Positions 57,001 through 64,000 of a DNA stretch of 64,000 bases are shown here, in pieces (position 1 is the first letter of the stretch; every line of letters starts with the position of its first letter). This DNA comes from Lutibacter agarilyticus. GTDB lineage: Bacteria > Bacteroidota > Bacteroidia > Flavobacteriales > Flavobacteriaceae. The DNA lies in contig NZ_FZNT01000003.1 of the NCBI RefSeq assembly GCF_900188235.1, positions 488,333 through 552,332 of the forward strand, read 5' to 3'. Both the position numbers and the translations under genes were made by a program. The notes beneath the pieces are model-generated. The model made no database searches. It had not been told where the DNA came from and worked only from the letters and a program-made list of their open reading frames with translations.

Positions 57001-57241
57001 CATCTTTGGTTTTAAAACCTAGATATGAGAAAACTAGTGTTTCACCGCTTTGAACATCCGATAAAACAAAGTTACCGTCAAAGTCTGTAGTCACTCCTTT
57101 TGCTGAATTTTTCACAACAATAGATACTCCCGGTAAAGGGCTTCCGTCTCGATCCAAAACGGTTCCTTTAATTTCATTATTTTGTGCGTATAATGATATA
57201 CCCATAAAACATAGAAAAATTGATAATAAAAATGGTTTCAT
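54023..57241 (-). CDS. SusC-like TonB-dependent receptor (region B)
   Basis: A 1072-residue TonB-dependent importer. It has a signal peptide (FLCFMGISLYAQ), a carboxypeptidase-regulatory-like domain (IKGTVLDRDGSPLPGVSIVV, DFDGNFVLSDV), plug elements (EEVVVVGYGTQKKALVTGAS, VTIRGLGTIGNSNPLYIVDG, IDVLKDAASAAIYGSRAANG) and a barrel ending MFGLSVDF. It shares layout with the region A SusC but clearly differs in the barrel. It begins the beta-glucan transcription unit and is preceded by 277 bases separating it from the propeller-LuxR regulator gene. That spacer holds a short palindrome but no exact TAnnTTTG box. Confidence 0.95.
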   Translation of the reverse strand: MKPFLLSIFLCFMGISLYAQNNEIKGTVLDRDGSPLPGVSIVVKNSAKGVTTDFDGNFVLSDVQSGETLVFSYLGFKTKDVVVSNFNAMTVTLEEDTESLEEVVVVGYGTQKKALVTGASVNVKGEDIAALNTGTAMEALQGTTAGVSITRNSGQPGAGTRVTIRGLGTIGNSNPLYIVDGVAVGNIDYLNSSDIASIDVLKDAASAAIYGSRAANGVVLVTTVKGRAGTPAKISYDTYYGMQNIYKNLDPLNAQEYMYIMDEGRVNDGLAPNDWESILKNNNWLDTNYPGLGTELGEEVWSNLEDGWKGTNWIDEMSKKNAPMQSHAINIVGGSEDIVYSMGASYLSQEGILGADLVDAGYKRFTARLNTEMVLKKNDEHAIITVGENFTYTNEENRSVASGNIYYNDLHNALVQNPLQPAYWQQSIDNNINQFGFTPTLDGLANDQTNPLAVMYYRHNYNYGKGNKIIGNVFLEIEPIKDLKFRTSYGVDSWFGHSRSMNPTYNLGLLYTDDNDGAGQSQYFGNNWTWTTTASYNRMFGDHSLDVLVGTELLQNQINTEVGGSRNNLLFPGDPKYAYINNTQSPESINEINTWGADWAAGGGGLLSYMAKAQYNYKEKYLFTAIVRADGSSNFADGNRWGTFPSFSAGWILTEEDFMANTSNVLDFAKLRASWGQNGNQSIDNFIYSSQIAYVFPGYFFGDTKPVSGVTSYPARVTNPDVTWETSEQLNIGFDARLFNSKLGVTFDWYQKTTKDWLLEAPILGTSGAGAPFINGGDIENKGIELVLSWNQQVNDFNYGITISGAHNKNTVTRIANTDGIIQGPGSVLSQGTAAISRVEVGQPIGFFYGYKADGILQNQDEVDAYVTPSGDPYFNDQRPGDVRFVDVNQDGVIDEADKGFLGDPNPDFEMGIQLNFEYKGIYANATLSGKFGMQVMQSYRSFADRFDQNYTTSVFDRWHGEGTSNTMPRLTYGSNRNTNFISDIFMHDADYLRINNVTLGYNFGNMLADFEAISNLKLYVAVTNLHTFTNYDGMDPEVRYSGNDDLSWASGVDLGLYPQARTVMFGLSVDF

Positions 57242-57518
57242 ATATTAATTTGATTTTGATTTACATAAAAGTACATATAAAAGTTAAAGGTTTCTTAAAA
57301 TAAACCTATACAAAAAACATACAAACCAAAAAAATCAGAATCAATAGAGTACACTTAAAGGGTAATTATGTTCAATTTAAAGGGGCTTACAGCGTAAACA
57401 GCGACTGTAATAACAAAAAAATAATTATAAAAAAAACTTGTTCAAATTATTACTATTCCGTTGTAGTTAACGAAATGTTGTGGTAATGTTGAGGTGGTTT
57501 TAGCTTTTGTTGTAGGCT

Positions 57519-60323
57519 TTATAACTGTAAAATATACTCAACAAGGCTTTTTTCATGTTGTAACTCCATTTTTTTACGCAAACGGTATCGTTTTATCTCA
57601 ACACTACGCACTGAAATATTTAACAAAGGAGCTATTTCTTTAGACGATAAATTCAATCTTAAATACGCACATAAACGTAAATCATTTGGAGTTAATGTTG
57701 GGTGTACATTTTTAACCTTCTTTAAAAAATCACTATCGGCATCATTAAAAGCTTTTTGAAACATTTCCCAATCACCTGTATTAGTAAGATTTTTATTAAT
57801 TATTTTAATAACAGGCTTTACCTTACCACTCTCTTTTACGCTTTCTAATTCTTCCTTTATCGTATTTAAAATTTGATTTTTCTTTACAATACTCATTGTA
57901 GATGCCGAAAGTTCACGTGTTTTACTATCAATTTCATTTTGTAATCGTTCGTTCTTCAACTTCATGATTACTTTTTCACTTTCTAATTTCGACAAAGCAA
58001 ATTCGCGTTGTTTTTTTTCTATTAGTTTTTGTTTTTGCTTATTAAAATTTCGTTTATAAATAAAATGAACAAGCACAATTATTAAAATAAATAAAACACT
58101 GTACACTACAATCATTTTATTTGAAATATACCATGGTCTATCTATGGTGAACTTATACGATGCAATATTCTCGGATAGTTGGTTTCCAATTTGAGCTCTT
58201 ACTTTAAACTTATATTCACCATAAGGTAAATTTTCAAATGACACTTTTGAATTCGTTGACCAGTTACTCCAATTATGGTGTAAACCTTCTAACTGATACT
58301 GATAATGAACTTCAAAATAATTATTAAACTCAGGAACACTAAATTCAAAAAATAAATTATTTTCAAAGGCCTTAAATTTTGTAGATGTATTTAGAGCTAC
58401 ATCATTTTTTGTTTCATTTAACACACTCTCCTGAATAGCATTTATAGTAATATTAAAACTATCGTTATTAAATTTGTTTACATCGAGCTTTATATAACCA
58501 CGAGAAGTACCAAATAAATAAACGGCATCTTGTAAATAGGTCATACTCTCAAAACCGGGTAAAAAGTTTCTTAAATCGGCAGTTAATGAAATATTATGAG
58601 ATCTTAACGAACTGTCTAATTTACCAGGTGAAAAATAAACAAGGCTATTTTTTGTGAATCCCCATAGCGTATTTGTTTTATCTTCTACAATTAATTTTCC
58701 TGATATATAATTATCGTTATTTATAAAATTATTGGTTAAAATTGTATCTCTTATAAATTTTTGCTGCTCTTTTACATACACAAAGACTCCTAAATTTGAT
58801 GCATAAATTAGCTTGTTGTAATATGTTACCAAACTAGATTTTAAACTTTTTGGTGCGCTAGGCTCTTTTTGGTAATTTAAAACACCTTCAAAATTAGTGT
58901 CAATTTTAAGTCTCAATACTCCATTAGATTCATGATGTACAAAAATTTCATTTTCTTTACTAAATTCAAAAAACCTACTAGATATATTAAAGCCATCTAA
59001 GGTATTTCTTAAGTTCCAAGTATTTCCTTTCTTTTCAAGAACACTTAACCCATTGTAATTTCCTTGCAATAATAAACCCGTTTTAAAAATTGGCTTAACA
59101 TCCCAAGTCCCCATAATATCAGAAATTAATGTAGCTTTATTATTACCCACTACAAAAGTTCCTGAATTATGTCCACAAAACAGGGTGCTATCAATAACTT
59201 TTAAGCACCAAACCTGACCTTTAGTTCCATTTATAAATTTAAAATTTTCGTTTGAATTCAATTTTTTAAAAAATAATCCTTGGTTTGTACCCAAATACAA
59301 TTTATCTTCAAAAACAACCGATGCGTAAACAGAACCTAGTTTCCCTTTCAAATCGTTATAAACACTAAAAGGCGAATTAAAATTTATAACACTAATTCCG
59401 TTATCTAAACCTAACCAAATATTTTGGTCGTTATCTTCAAATAAAGAAAGTACTGTATTATTGTTTAATCCTTTTTCTTGATTTATTGAAGTAATTAAAT
59501 ATCCAGATTTACTCAAATGGTATATCCCATCTGAAATTGTACCTAAAACAATGCTTCCATCTTTTAATTGTAAACTGCTATAAACGTTTAAATTTTGAAT
59601 GCTTTCATTTGCAGGAATGTCCCATTTAGAAATTTTGGCATTATTAAATTTAAAAATCCCCAATTCTTGCGTTTGGAAAAATAATGATTCGTTAATTAAG
59701 TATATATTAACAATGATATGGTTTTTCAAAATAGGATCTTCTGAAATTAAAACAGGTTCACCATTTTCAATTCTAAAAATCCCTAAACCTTTTTTTTGAA
59801 AATATAAACTTTCATTAACCTTAAAAATATTTGTTAAAGGTACTTTAGCATCAATTATACTGAAGGATTCATTTATGGTATCATAAATATAAATTCGCTG
59901 TAAGGATTGAAATAAAATAAAAGAATCAAACGGTAAAATATTCCAAAAATCTTCCGCTATTAAATCGTTTTTAATTTTACTACTTATAGACTCATATATT
60001 AATTTGCCGTATTGGTTTTTTTCCCAATAGCCAAATTCCATATAAGCACCAGTATATATTTTAGAATTTACAACATTTACAGATCTTACCACTGACCCAT
60101 TTGGCAAGGTATATAGTTGCCATTTAGCTCCATTATACTCTAGTAAGCCTATATTATTGGCTACATAAATATAATTATCTTCTCCTTGTGATATTGACCA
60201 GTTTTGATTTTCGGCCCCATACATATTTGGAATAAAATTTTTTATTGGAGGTAATTCTTGAGCTTCGGAAATAATGGAACCTAAGAAAATTGTGAAGCAA
60301 AATATGTGTTTAATTAATTTCAA
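57519..60323 (-). CDS. Propeller-Y_Y_Y sensor with LuxR-type HTH, predicted locus regulator
   Basis: A 934-residue membrane regulator. A signal peptide (FLGSIISEAQ) is followed by periplasmic beta-propeller repeats (ISQGEDNYIYVANNIGLLEY, LFEDNDQNIWLGLDNGISVI, KLYLGTNQGLF), and a Y_Y_Y domain (about residues 650-735; HYQYQLEGLHHNWSNWS, LPYGEYKFKVRAQIG). Next come one transmembrane helix (MIVVYSVLFILIIVLVHFIY), a coiled coil (KQKQKLIEKKQREFALSKLE) and a LuxR-type helix-turn-helix in the last 60 residues (LTPNDLRLCAYLRLNLSSKE, APLLNISVRSVEIKRYRLRK). It looks like a hybrid two-component sensor with the kinase and receiver parts replaced by a direct DNA-binding domain. Placed upstream of SusC on the same strand, it most likely senses oligoglucans and controls region B. 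Confidence 0.88.
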   Translation of the reverse strand: MKLIKHIFCFTIFLGSIISEAQELPPIKNFIPNMYGAENQNWSISQGEDNYIYVANNIGLLEYNGAKWQLYTLPNGSVVRSVNVVNSKIYTGAYMEFGYWEKNQYGKLIYESISSKIKNDLIAEDFWNILPFDSFILFQSLQRIYIYDTINESFSIIDAKVPLTNIFKVNESLYFQKKGLGIFRIENGEPVLISEDPILKNHIIVNIYLINESLFFQTQELGIFKFNNAKISKWDIPANESIQNLNVYSSLQLKDGSIVLGTISDGIYHLSKSGYLITSINQEKGLNNNTVLSLFEDNDQNIWLGLDNGISVINFNSPFSVYNDLKGKLGSVYASVVFEDKLYLGTNQGLFFKKLNSNENFKFINGTKGQVWCLKVIDSTLFCGHNSGTFVVGNNKATLISDIMGTWDVKPIFKTGLLLQGNYNGLSVLEKKGNTWNLRNTLDGFNISSRFFEFSKENEIFVHHESNGVLRLKIDTNFEGVLNYQKEPSAPKSLKSSLVTYYNKLIYASNLGVFVYVKEQQKFIRDTILTNNFINNDNYISGKLIVEDKTNTLWGFTKNSLVYFSPGKLDSSLRSHNISLTADLRNFLPGFESMTYLQDAVYLFGTSRGYIKLDVNKFNNDSFNITINAIQESVLNETKNDVALNTSTKFKAFENNLFFEFSVPEFNNYFEVHYQYQLEGLHHNWSNWSTNSKVSFENLPYGEYKFKVRAQIGNQLSENIASYKFTIDRPWYISNKMIVVYSVLFILIIVLVHFIYKRNFNKQKQKLIEKKQREFALSKLESEKVIMKLKNERLQNEIDSKTRELSASTMSIVKKNQILNTIKEELESVKESGKVKPVIKIINKNLTNTGDWEMFQKAFNDADSDFLKKVKNVHPTLTPNDLRLCAYLRLNLSSKEIAPLLNISVRSVEIKRYRLRKKMELQHEKSLVEYILQL

Positions 60324-60401
60324 CTTAAAAGATATTGTTTGTACAATATTAAACTATTTTTAAAGTAATAACTGAAATTTATTCAACTATACTTTTAAAA
60401 A

Positions 60402-61379
60402 TTAGATGTAAACCTCTAAAAGCTTTGCAAATTCAGCACTTAAAATAACTTTCTGAATAGCTGCTGGGAGTAAAATTGTTTCGCCTTTAGAAACTGTATA
60501 CGTTGTGTTATTGCAACTAATTTCAAAATGACCATCAACACATATATATATAACAAAAGAATCTAATAAAGTGTAGTCTTTTGTAATTTCAGTAGTTATT
60601 TCAATAAAATTTGTATTAAAATATGGGGAATGAACCAACTTATTTGACTCATTTTTTATTTGCTTATAACTAGTTTTATACTCCTTATGAAAACCATAAT
60701 CTATAACATCTAAGGCTAAATCAACATGTAACTCTCTTTTCTCACCTGTTTTAGCATCTACCCTATTATAGTCGTAAACACGGTAAGTCACATCTGATGT
60801 TTGCTGAATTTCAGCCAACAGAACTCCGGAACCAATGGCGTGAATTCTTCCTGCAGGAATGTAAAAAGTATCTCCTTCTGAAACTTTAACAGCATTCATA
60901 ATATCCAAAACTTCAGCATTTTCTAATTTATGTTGAAATTCTTTTTTAGAACATTCTTTATTAAATCCAACAATTATTTCTGCCGATTCATCAGCCTCCA
61001 TAATATACCACATTTCGTTTTTTCCGAAGGAATTATGGCGCTGCTTGGCAAGAACATCATTTGGATGTACCTGAATAGATAAAGGTAATTTTGCATCGAT
61101 GAATTTAATTAATAAAGGAAATTCATTACCAAAATGTTTGTATGTATTATTGCCCACAAAGTGCTCTTTATAGGTTTCAATAATATTTTTTAATGTTTGT
61201 CCTTTTAATGGTCCTTCAGAAACAACCGTCTCATCTCCATTTACACCCGAAATTTCCCAAGTTTCACCAATATTATTTTCATTAAAATCTTTATTTAAAA
61301 TGGTTTTTATTTTTTCACCACCCCAGATTCGGTATTTTGATATTGGTTGAAATTTTAATGGGTACAAGTTCATAGACAT
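60402..61379 (-). CDS. manA: Mannose-6-phosphate isomerase, class I
   Basis: Cytoplasmic zinc isomerase converting mannose 6-phosphate to fructose 6-phosphate. At 325 residues it is of the short bacterial type. Motifs: PLKFQPISKYRIWGG, IGETWEISG, FPLLIKFIDAKLPLSIQVHP (His near residue 103 begins the metal site), GKNEMWYIME, YIPAGRIHAIGSGVLLAEIQ, and SDVTYRVYDYNR. It is the natural exit for mannose produced by the GH130/epimerase pathway of region A, although the gene lies beyond region B. It is upstream of the regulator on the same strand with 78 bases between them, so it may be a separate unit. No kinase for mannose was seen in the window. Confidence 0.93.
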   Translation of the reverse strand: MSMNLYPLKFQPISKYRIWGGEKIKTILNKDFNENNIGETWEISGVNGDETVVSEGPLKGQTLKNIIETYKEHFVGNNTYKHFGNEFPLLIKFIDAKLPLSIQVHPNDVLAKQRHNSFGKNEMWYIMEADESAEIIVGFNKECSKKEFQHKLENAEVLDIMNAVKVSEGDTFYIPAGRIHAIGSGVLLAEIQQTSDVTYRVYDYNRVDAKTGEKRELHVDLALDVIDYGFHKEYKTSYKQIKNESNKLVHSPYFNTNFIEITTEITKDYTLLDSFVIYICVDGHFEISCNNTTYTVSKGETILLPAAIQKVILSAEFAKLLEVYI

Positions 61380-61489
61380 AATTTAAATATAACTGTAAAA
61401 ATATTAAAAAACTATAGAATTAACCCCATAAAACTCATAATTTAGATGAATTCAACAGAAAATTAATTCAATTAGTTTTTAAACTATTC

Positions 61490-61888
61490 TTACTCTAAAA
61501 TATGTTTTTCTAAAACAAAACATATAAAAGAACCTTCAAAAACAAGTTGCTCTTCTGCATTAACAACTGTTACTGAAACCGTTATTTTTTTTCCGTTAGA
61601 ATTATCTGAAATGGTGGCAATAGCTGTTAACTTTTCATTTAGGATAACTGGTTTAATAAACTTTACTTCAGCTTTCCCTAAAACTACCGTTGGCTCATTT
61701 ATAGCAACCATTGCGGCATAATCTGCCAATCCAAAGACAAAACCACCATGCGTTAAATTAAACTCATCAACTACCATTTCATCAATTATTTCAAGGGCAA
61801 CTTTCGCTGTATCCCCCTCAATTGAGACTACGGATCCAACCAATTTTTCGGATACTTTTAAATGTGTGTTTTGGGGAATTGTATTCAT
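61490..61888 (-). CDS. Hotdog-fold thioesterase-like protein
   Basis: A 132-residue cytoplasmic single hotdog domain of the PaaI/4HBT type. The central helix motif FNLTHGGFVFGLADYAAMVA (about residues 43-62) carries the HGG element seen in this superfamily, followed by strands KAEVKFIKPV, LTAIATISDN and KKITVSVTVVNA. The family hydrolyses acyl-CoA thioesters, but a catalytic acid is not obvious, so substrate and activity are open. It has no evident link to the polysaccharide genes. Confidence 0.8.
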   Translation of the reverse strand: MNTIPQNTHLKVSEKLVGSVVSIEGDTAKVALEIIDEMVVDEFNLTHGGFVFGLADYAAMVAINEPTVVLGKAEVKFIKPVILNEKLTAIATISDNSNGKKITVSVTVVNAEEQLVFEGSFICFVLEKHILE

Positions 61889-62116
61889 ACTTATTTTATT
61901 AAAATTTAATTACCTAGAGAATTCAAAACTAAAAAAACACCCAAACAATAATTATTCAGACAAAATGTTCAACTAAATAACTTTAGATGTTTTAAATTAA
62001 ATATAGAATTCTAATTTTTGAGTAAATATAGAATTTTCTACATGTTTCAGTATTTTTTTTGTTGAAAATTTTACATAAAAAACGGTTTTCCGTAAGTAAA
62101 ATGAATAGAACTAACT

Positions 62117-62124
62117 TAATTTTG
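62117..62124 (+). promoter_or_regulatory. Bacteroidetes -7 box for the 142-residue secreted protein
   Basis: TAATTTTG, an exact TAnnTTTG match, lies 44 bases upstream of the ATG at 62168. No -33 element was evident at normal spacing. Confidence 0.45.
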
Positions 62125-62167
62125 GTGCTTATTAAATATATTTTAACATACCCCTAAAAAAATTATA

Positions 62168-62596
62168 ATGAAAAAGAAATTATTTTTATTAATGCTTCTA
62201 TTAACGAATATAATATCACATTCTCAAATTTTTCAATCTGAAAATAACGATTTTATTAACTTCAATTCAAAAGAAATAAAAATTAATATTGACAACACAA
62301 ATTATGAAGGAAATTTCATAAGTTTCACTTCTAAAGAAGACAAAAAAGAATATCTTATTTACAGCTATTTTTCAAGATCAGTTGTGATTGAATTAAATAA
62401 AGAAACTGAAGAAATTAATGATGCTTCTCCAAATTTAACTGTATACAGAGTTAAATTAATTCACACTTCAAATATAGATTCGCTAATGAAAGAAATTAGT
62501 AAAAAAGGGTTAAACAATATTAAAAAGTATATTATTATTTACGAAGCTGAAAACATTCGTTTAGAATTAAACAATCAAAATAAACTTACTCCTTAA
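62168..62596 (+). CDS. Hypothetical secreted protein
   Basis: A 142-residue protein I do not recognise. It has a clean signal peptide (MKKKLFLLMLLLTNIISHSQ) and then a Lys/Glu/Asn-rich region with alternating beta-like stretches (EIKINIDNTNYEGNFISFTS, KEYLIYSYFSRSVVIELNKE, YIIIYEAENIRLELNN). There is no Cys and no catalytic motif. It has an upstream -7 box and a downstream terminator, supporting a real, independently transcribed gene. Neighbours give no functional hint. Confidence 0.7.
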   Translation: MKKKLFLLMLLLTNIISHSQIFQSENNDFINFNSKEIKINIDNTNYEGNFISFTSKEDKKEYLIYSYFSRSVVIELNKETEEINDASPNLTVYRVKLIHTSNIDSLMKEISKKGLNNIKKYIIIYEAENIRLELNNQNKLTP

Positions 62597-62726
62597 AAAC
62601 TCCTAAACATCAAGTATTTCAATCTACGTTTTTAAGACTTTTATCTTTTTTAGAATAGATCTTATAACAGTTATAACTGATTCTACATCATTAGTTCAAC
62701 AAAAACATATAGCCTCTAAATACAAC

Positions 62727-62753
62727 AAACCATAAACAGCTAGTTTATGGTTT
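62727..62753 (+). terminator. Terminator downstream of the hypothetical secreted protein
   Basis: A perfect 11-base-pair stem AAACCATAAAC (62727-62737 with 62743-62753), five-base loop, followed by a T-rich stretch on the plus strand. It lies 130 bases after the stop at 62596. Confidence 0.7.
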
Positions 62754-62764
62754 ATTATTTTATT

Positions 62765-62785
62765 GTGGAGAAGATGGGAGTCGAA
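62765..62785 (-). other. tRNA/tmRNA-like 3'-end fragment, possible attachment-site scar
   Basis: On the minus strand the sequence reads TTCGACTCCCATCTTCTCCA then C, the form of a T-loop, the 3' half of a T-stem and the 3' acceptor strand of a tRNA or tmRNA. The matching 5' T-stem strand (expected ATGGG) is absent, so it is only a fragment of about 21 bases. Such pieces are left where elements integrate into tRNA or tmRNA genes. Confidence 0.4.
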
Positions 62786-62863
62786 TTATTTTAATTTACC
62801 CCTATTTTACTAGGGTTTCAGAGGTCTAATATTTTTACTGACACCGAATTTGCCCCTTTTTAT

Positions 62864-63067
62864 TTAGTTAGATATGTATTCATTTACGATATCTATCTCA
62901 ATTCCAGAGTATTCTGAAAATTCATTAACAGTTACAAACTGGTGTGGTTCTTTGCCAAAATGAACTTTAATTCTATTTAAAAGTTTACGTCCATAGCGTT
63001 CACTTCTGCCAGTGATGCACTGAATGTCTTTTGGGTATATGCAAGCTCTTACAATCTTCATTTTCAT
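62864..63067 (-). CDS. Small conserved flavobacterial protein, possibly DNA-binding
   Basis: A 67-residue protein beginning MKMKIVRACIYPKDIQCITG, followed by RSERYGRKLLNRIKVHFGKE and HQFVTVNEFSEYSGIEIDIV. It resembles small proteins I recall from flavobacterial genomes in which a first helical unit (KDIQ-x-ITGRS-x-RYGRKLL) reads like a helix-turn-helix and the second (VNEFSEYSGI) like an excisionase-type motif. Many basic residues support nucleic-acid binding, but this is not proven. A second start (the Met at residue 3) is possible. Two similar 18-base repeats lie just upstream and might be its operator. Confidence 0.6.
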   Translation of the reverse strand: MKMKIVRACIYPKDIQCITGRSERYGRKLLNRIKVHFGKEPHQFVTVNEFSEYSGIEIDIVNEYISN

Positions 63068-63070
63068 ACT

Positions 63071-63113
63071 CTATCCATACTTTATCCTACCACTATCTAT
63101 GCTTTGTCTATAC
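63071..63113. repeat. Two near-identical direct repeats upstream of the small protein
   Basis: Copies start at 63071 (CTATCCATACTTTATCC) and 63093 (CTATCTATGCTTTGTCT), 22 bases apart (two helical turns). Fourteen or so of the first 18 positions match, and every difference is a transition. They lie between the small minus-strand gene and the plus-strand gene at 63222. Confidence 0.5.
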
Positions 63114-63221
63114 ACCATAATTTGACTCAAAAAGGGTGTTTTCGGAATGAATGGATTTCTGTTTTTGATTTCTTTTATAAAGATAGGTTGCTTTGTTGAG
63201 AATTAAAAATTTTATAACATT

Positions 63222-63977
63222 ATGGCTAAACAAACTGGTATTATTAAATTAAAAGGAACTATTGGAGGTATTTCCTTTTACAAAACTTCTGATGGGCATT
63301 TGGCCCGAGAAAAAGGTGGTGTGGAAGCATCAAGAATTGCAAATGATCCTGCGTTTCAAAGAACGCGTGAGAATGGAGCCGAATTTGGAGCTGCTGGAAA
63401 AGGTGGAAAAGTATTGCGTAATGCAATTCGTGTTTTATTACAAAATGCAAAAGATAAAAGAGTGGTGAGTAGATTGACTACTGATTTGTTGAAAATTGTA
63501 AAAACTGATAGCACAAATGCGCGTGGATTGAGAACTGTTGAAGATGGAAATTTAGACCTGTTAGTTGGGTTTGAATTTAACACTAACGCAAAATTAGGTG
63601 CTACATTATTTACCCCTTTTGTGAATGCATTTGATCGTGTATCTGGAGATGCTTCTGTGAGCATTGCTGCTTTTGCACCAAGTATTCGTGTTGCAGCACC
63701 AACAGGAACTACACACTTTAAAATGGTCATGGGTGCTGCTGAGATTGATTTTTCTGCGGAAACTTCAACTTTTGAAAGTGATGAAACTGCGGTTTTACCA
63801 TACGACAGTACACTAGGAGCTGCTATTGATTTAACAGCAACGATCACTGCGAATTCTACTTTACCTGTGATTCAGGTGTTGGGAATTGAGTTTTACCAAG
63901 AAGTAAATGGTGAAATGTATCCGTTGAAAAATGGTTCTTACAATGCCTTATCTGTAACGGATATTAACACTGTATAA
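63222..63977 (+). CDS. Conserved flavobacterial protein of unknown function
   Basis: A 251-residue protein without a signal peptide. The first 70 residues (MAKQTGIIKLKGTIGGISFY, KTSDGHLAREKGGV, NDPAFQRTRENGAEFGAAGK) form a highly patterned, Gly/Lys/Arg-rich block I recall from many flavobacterial genomes without a known role. The rest is Ala/Thr/Val-rich and beta-like (GATLFTPFVNAFDRVSGDAS, VIQVLGIEFYQEVNGEMYPL). The composition suggests a structural or assembly protein, and a phage- or element-related role is possible; neither is established. Codons look better balanced (more G/C) than in the intergenic DNA around it. It has no link to the glycan genes. Confidence 0.7.
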   Translation: MAKQTGIIKLKGTIGGISFYKTSDGHLAREKGGVEASRIANDPAFQRTRENGAEFGAAGKGGKVLRNAIRVLLQNAKDKRVVSRLTTDLLKIVKTDSTNARGLRTVEDGNLDLLVGFEFNTNAKLGATLFTPFVNAFDRVSGDASVSIAAFAPSIRVAAPTGTTHFKMVMGAAEIDFSAETSTFESDETAVLPYDSTLGAAIDLTATITANSTLPVIQVLGIEFYQEVNGEMYPLKNGSYNALSVTDINTV

Positions 63978-64000
63978 TGAATCTTTTGTTGCACAGAACC

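Noticed and set aside
61998..62035. Two copies of TAAATATAGAATT 25 bases apart upstream of the 142-residue protein
   Set aside because: Low-complexity AT-rich sequence; likely chance.
63356..63847. Minus-strand open frame of 163 codons inside the 251-residue protein gene
   Set aside because: Antisense shadow; the plus-strand frame has the conserved N-terminal block.
1..64000. CRISPR arrays, complete tRNA/rRNA genes, transposases
   Set aside because: Looked for regular short repeats, cloverleaf-like and IS-type sequences in the gaps and found none beyond the fragment at 62765-62785.

Overview
The window is AT-rich, tightly packed DNA from a member of the Bacteroidota, most likely a marine Flavobacteriaceae. 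The evidence is two SusC/SusD pairs, many lipoproteins with short Bacteroidetes-type lipoboxes, TAnnTTTG -7 promoter boxes, a propeller/Y_Y_Y/LuxR sensor-regulator, and enzyme sets typical of bacteria that eat algal polysaccharides. Almost all of the window (1-60323) is carbohydrate catabolism.

Region A (1-22563) looks like a glucomannan / beta-mannan and cello-oligosaccharide locus. A plus-strand operon holds a GH130 mannosylglucose phosphorylase (5' end outside the window), a cellobiose 2-epimerase and a GH5_7 mannanase lipoprotein. It converges on a long minus-strand operon: SusC - SusD - terminator - FG-GAP/ASPIC lipoprotein - two GH3 - CE2 esterase - LamB-like porin. A divergent AraC regulator (19182-20054) faces the SusC gene. 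A GH94 cellobiose phosphorylase follows on the minus strand. Inferred flow: surface and periplasmic cleavage and deacetylation, uptake, then epimerisation and phosphorolysis in the cytoplasm, with mannose sugars entering glycolysis through ManA (60402-61379).

Region B (22839-60323) looks like a laminarin / mixed beta-glucan locus. After a plus-strand GH3 and the fossil of a gluconokinase gene, everything is on the minus strand. In transcription order it reads: propeller-LuxR regulator, SusC, SusD, a tryptophan-rich surface lipoprotein, hairpin, GH16 laminarinase, terminator, a duplicated promoter segment, GH30, sugar-porter MFS, a clan GH-A lipoprotein, GH149 beta-1,3-oligoglucan phosphorylase, VOC protein, GH3, GH17 lipoprotein, GPH-type transporter, GH3, a second clan GH-A lipoprotein, a cytoplasmic GH17, GH2, terminator, ADP-ribosylglycohydrolase-fold lipoprotein, esterase, GH5 and an EEP-family secreted hydrolase. 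Surface endo-cleavage (GH16, GH17), side-chain removal (GH30), periplasmic exo-cleavage (GH3) and intracellular phosphorolysis (GH149) fit together as one pathway.

Region C (60402-64000) has housekeeping-like genes (manA, a hotdog thioesterase), two small orphan genes, a short tRNA/tmRNA-like 3' fragment that may mark an integration scar, and a conserved flavobacterial protein of unknown function. I saw no complete tRNA, rRNA, CRISPR array or transposase gene. Functional calls come from reading motifs by eye, without database searches.
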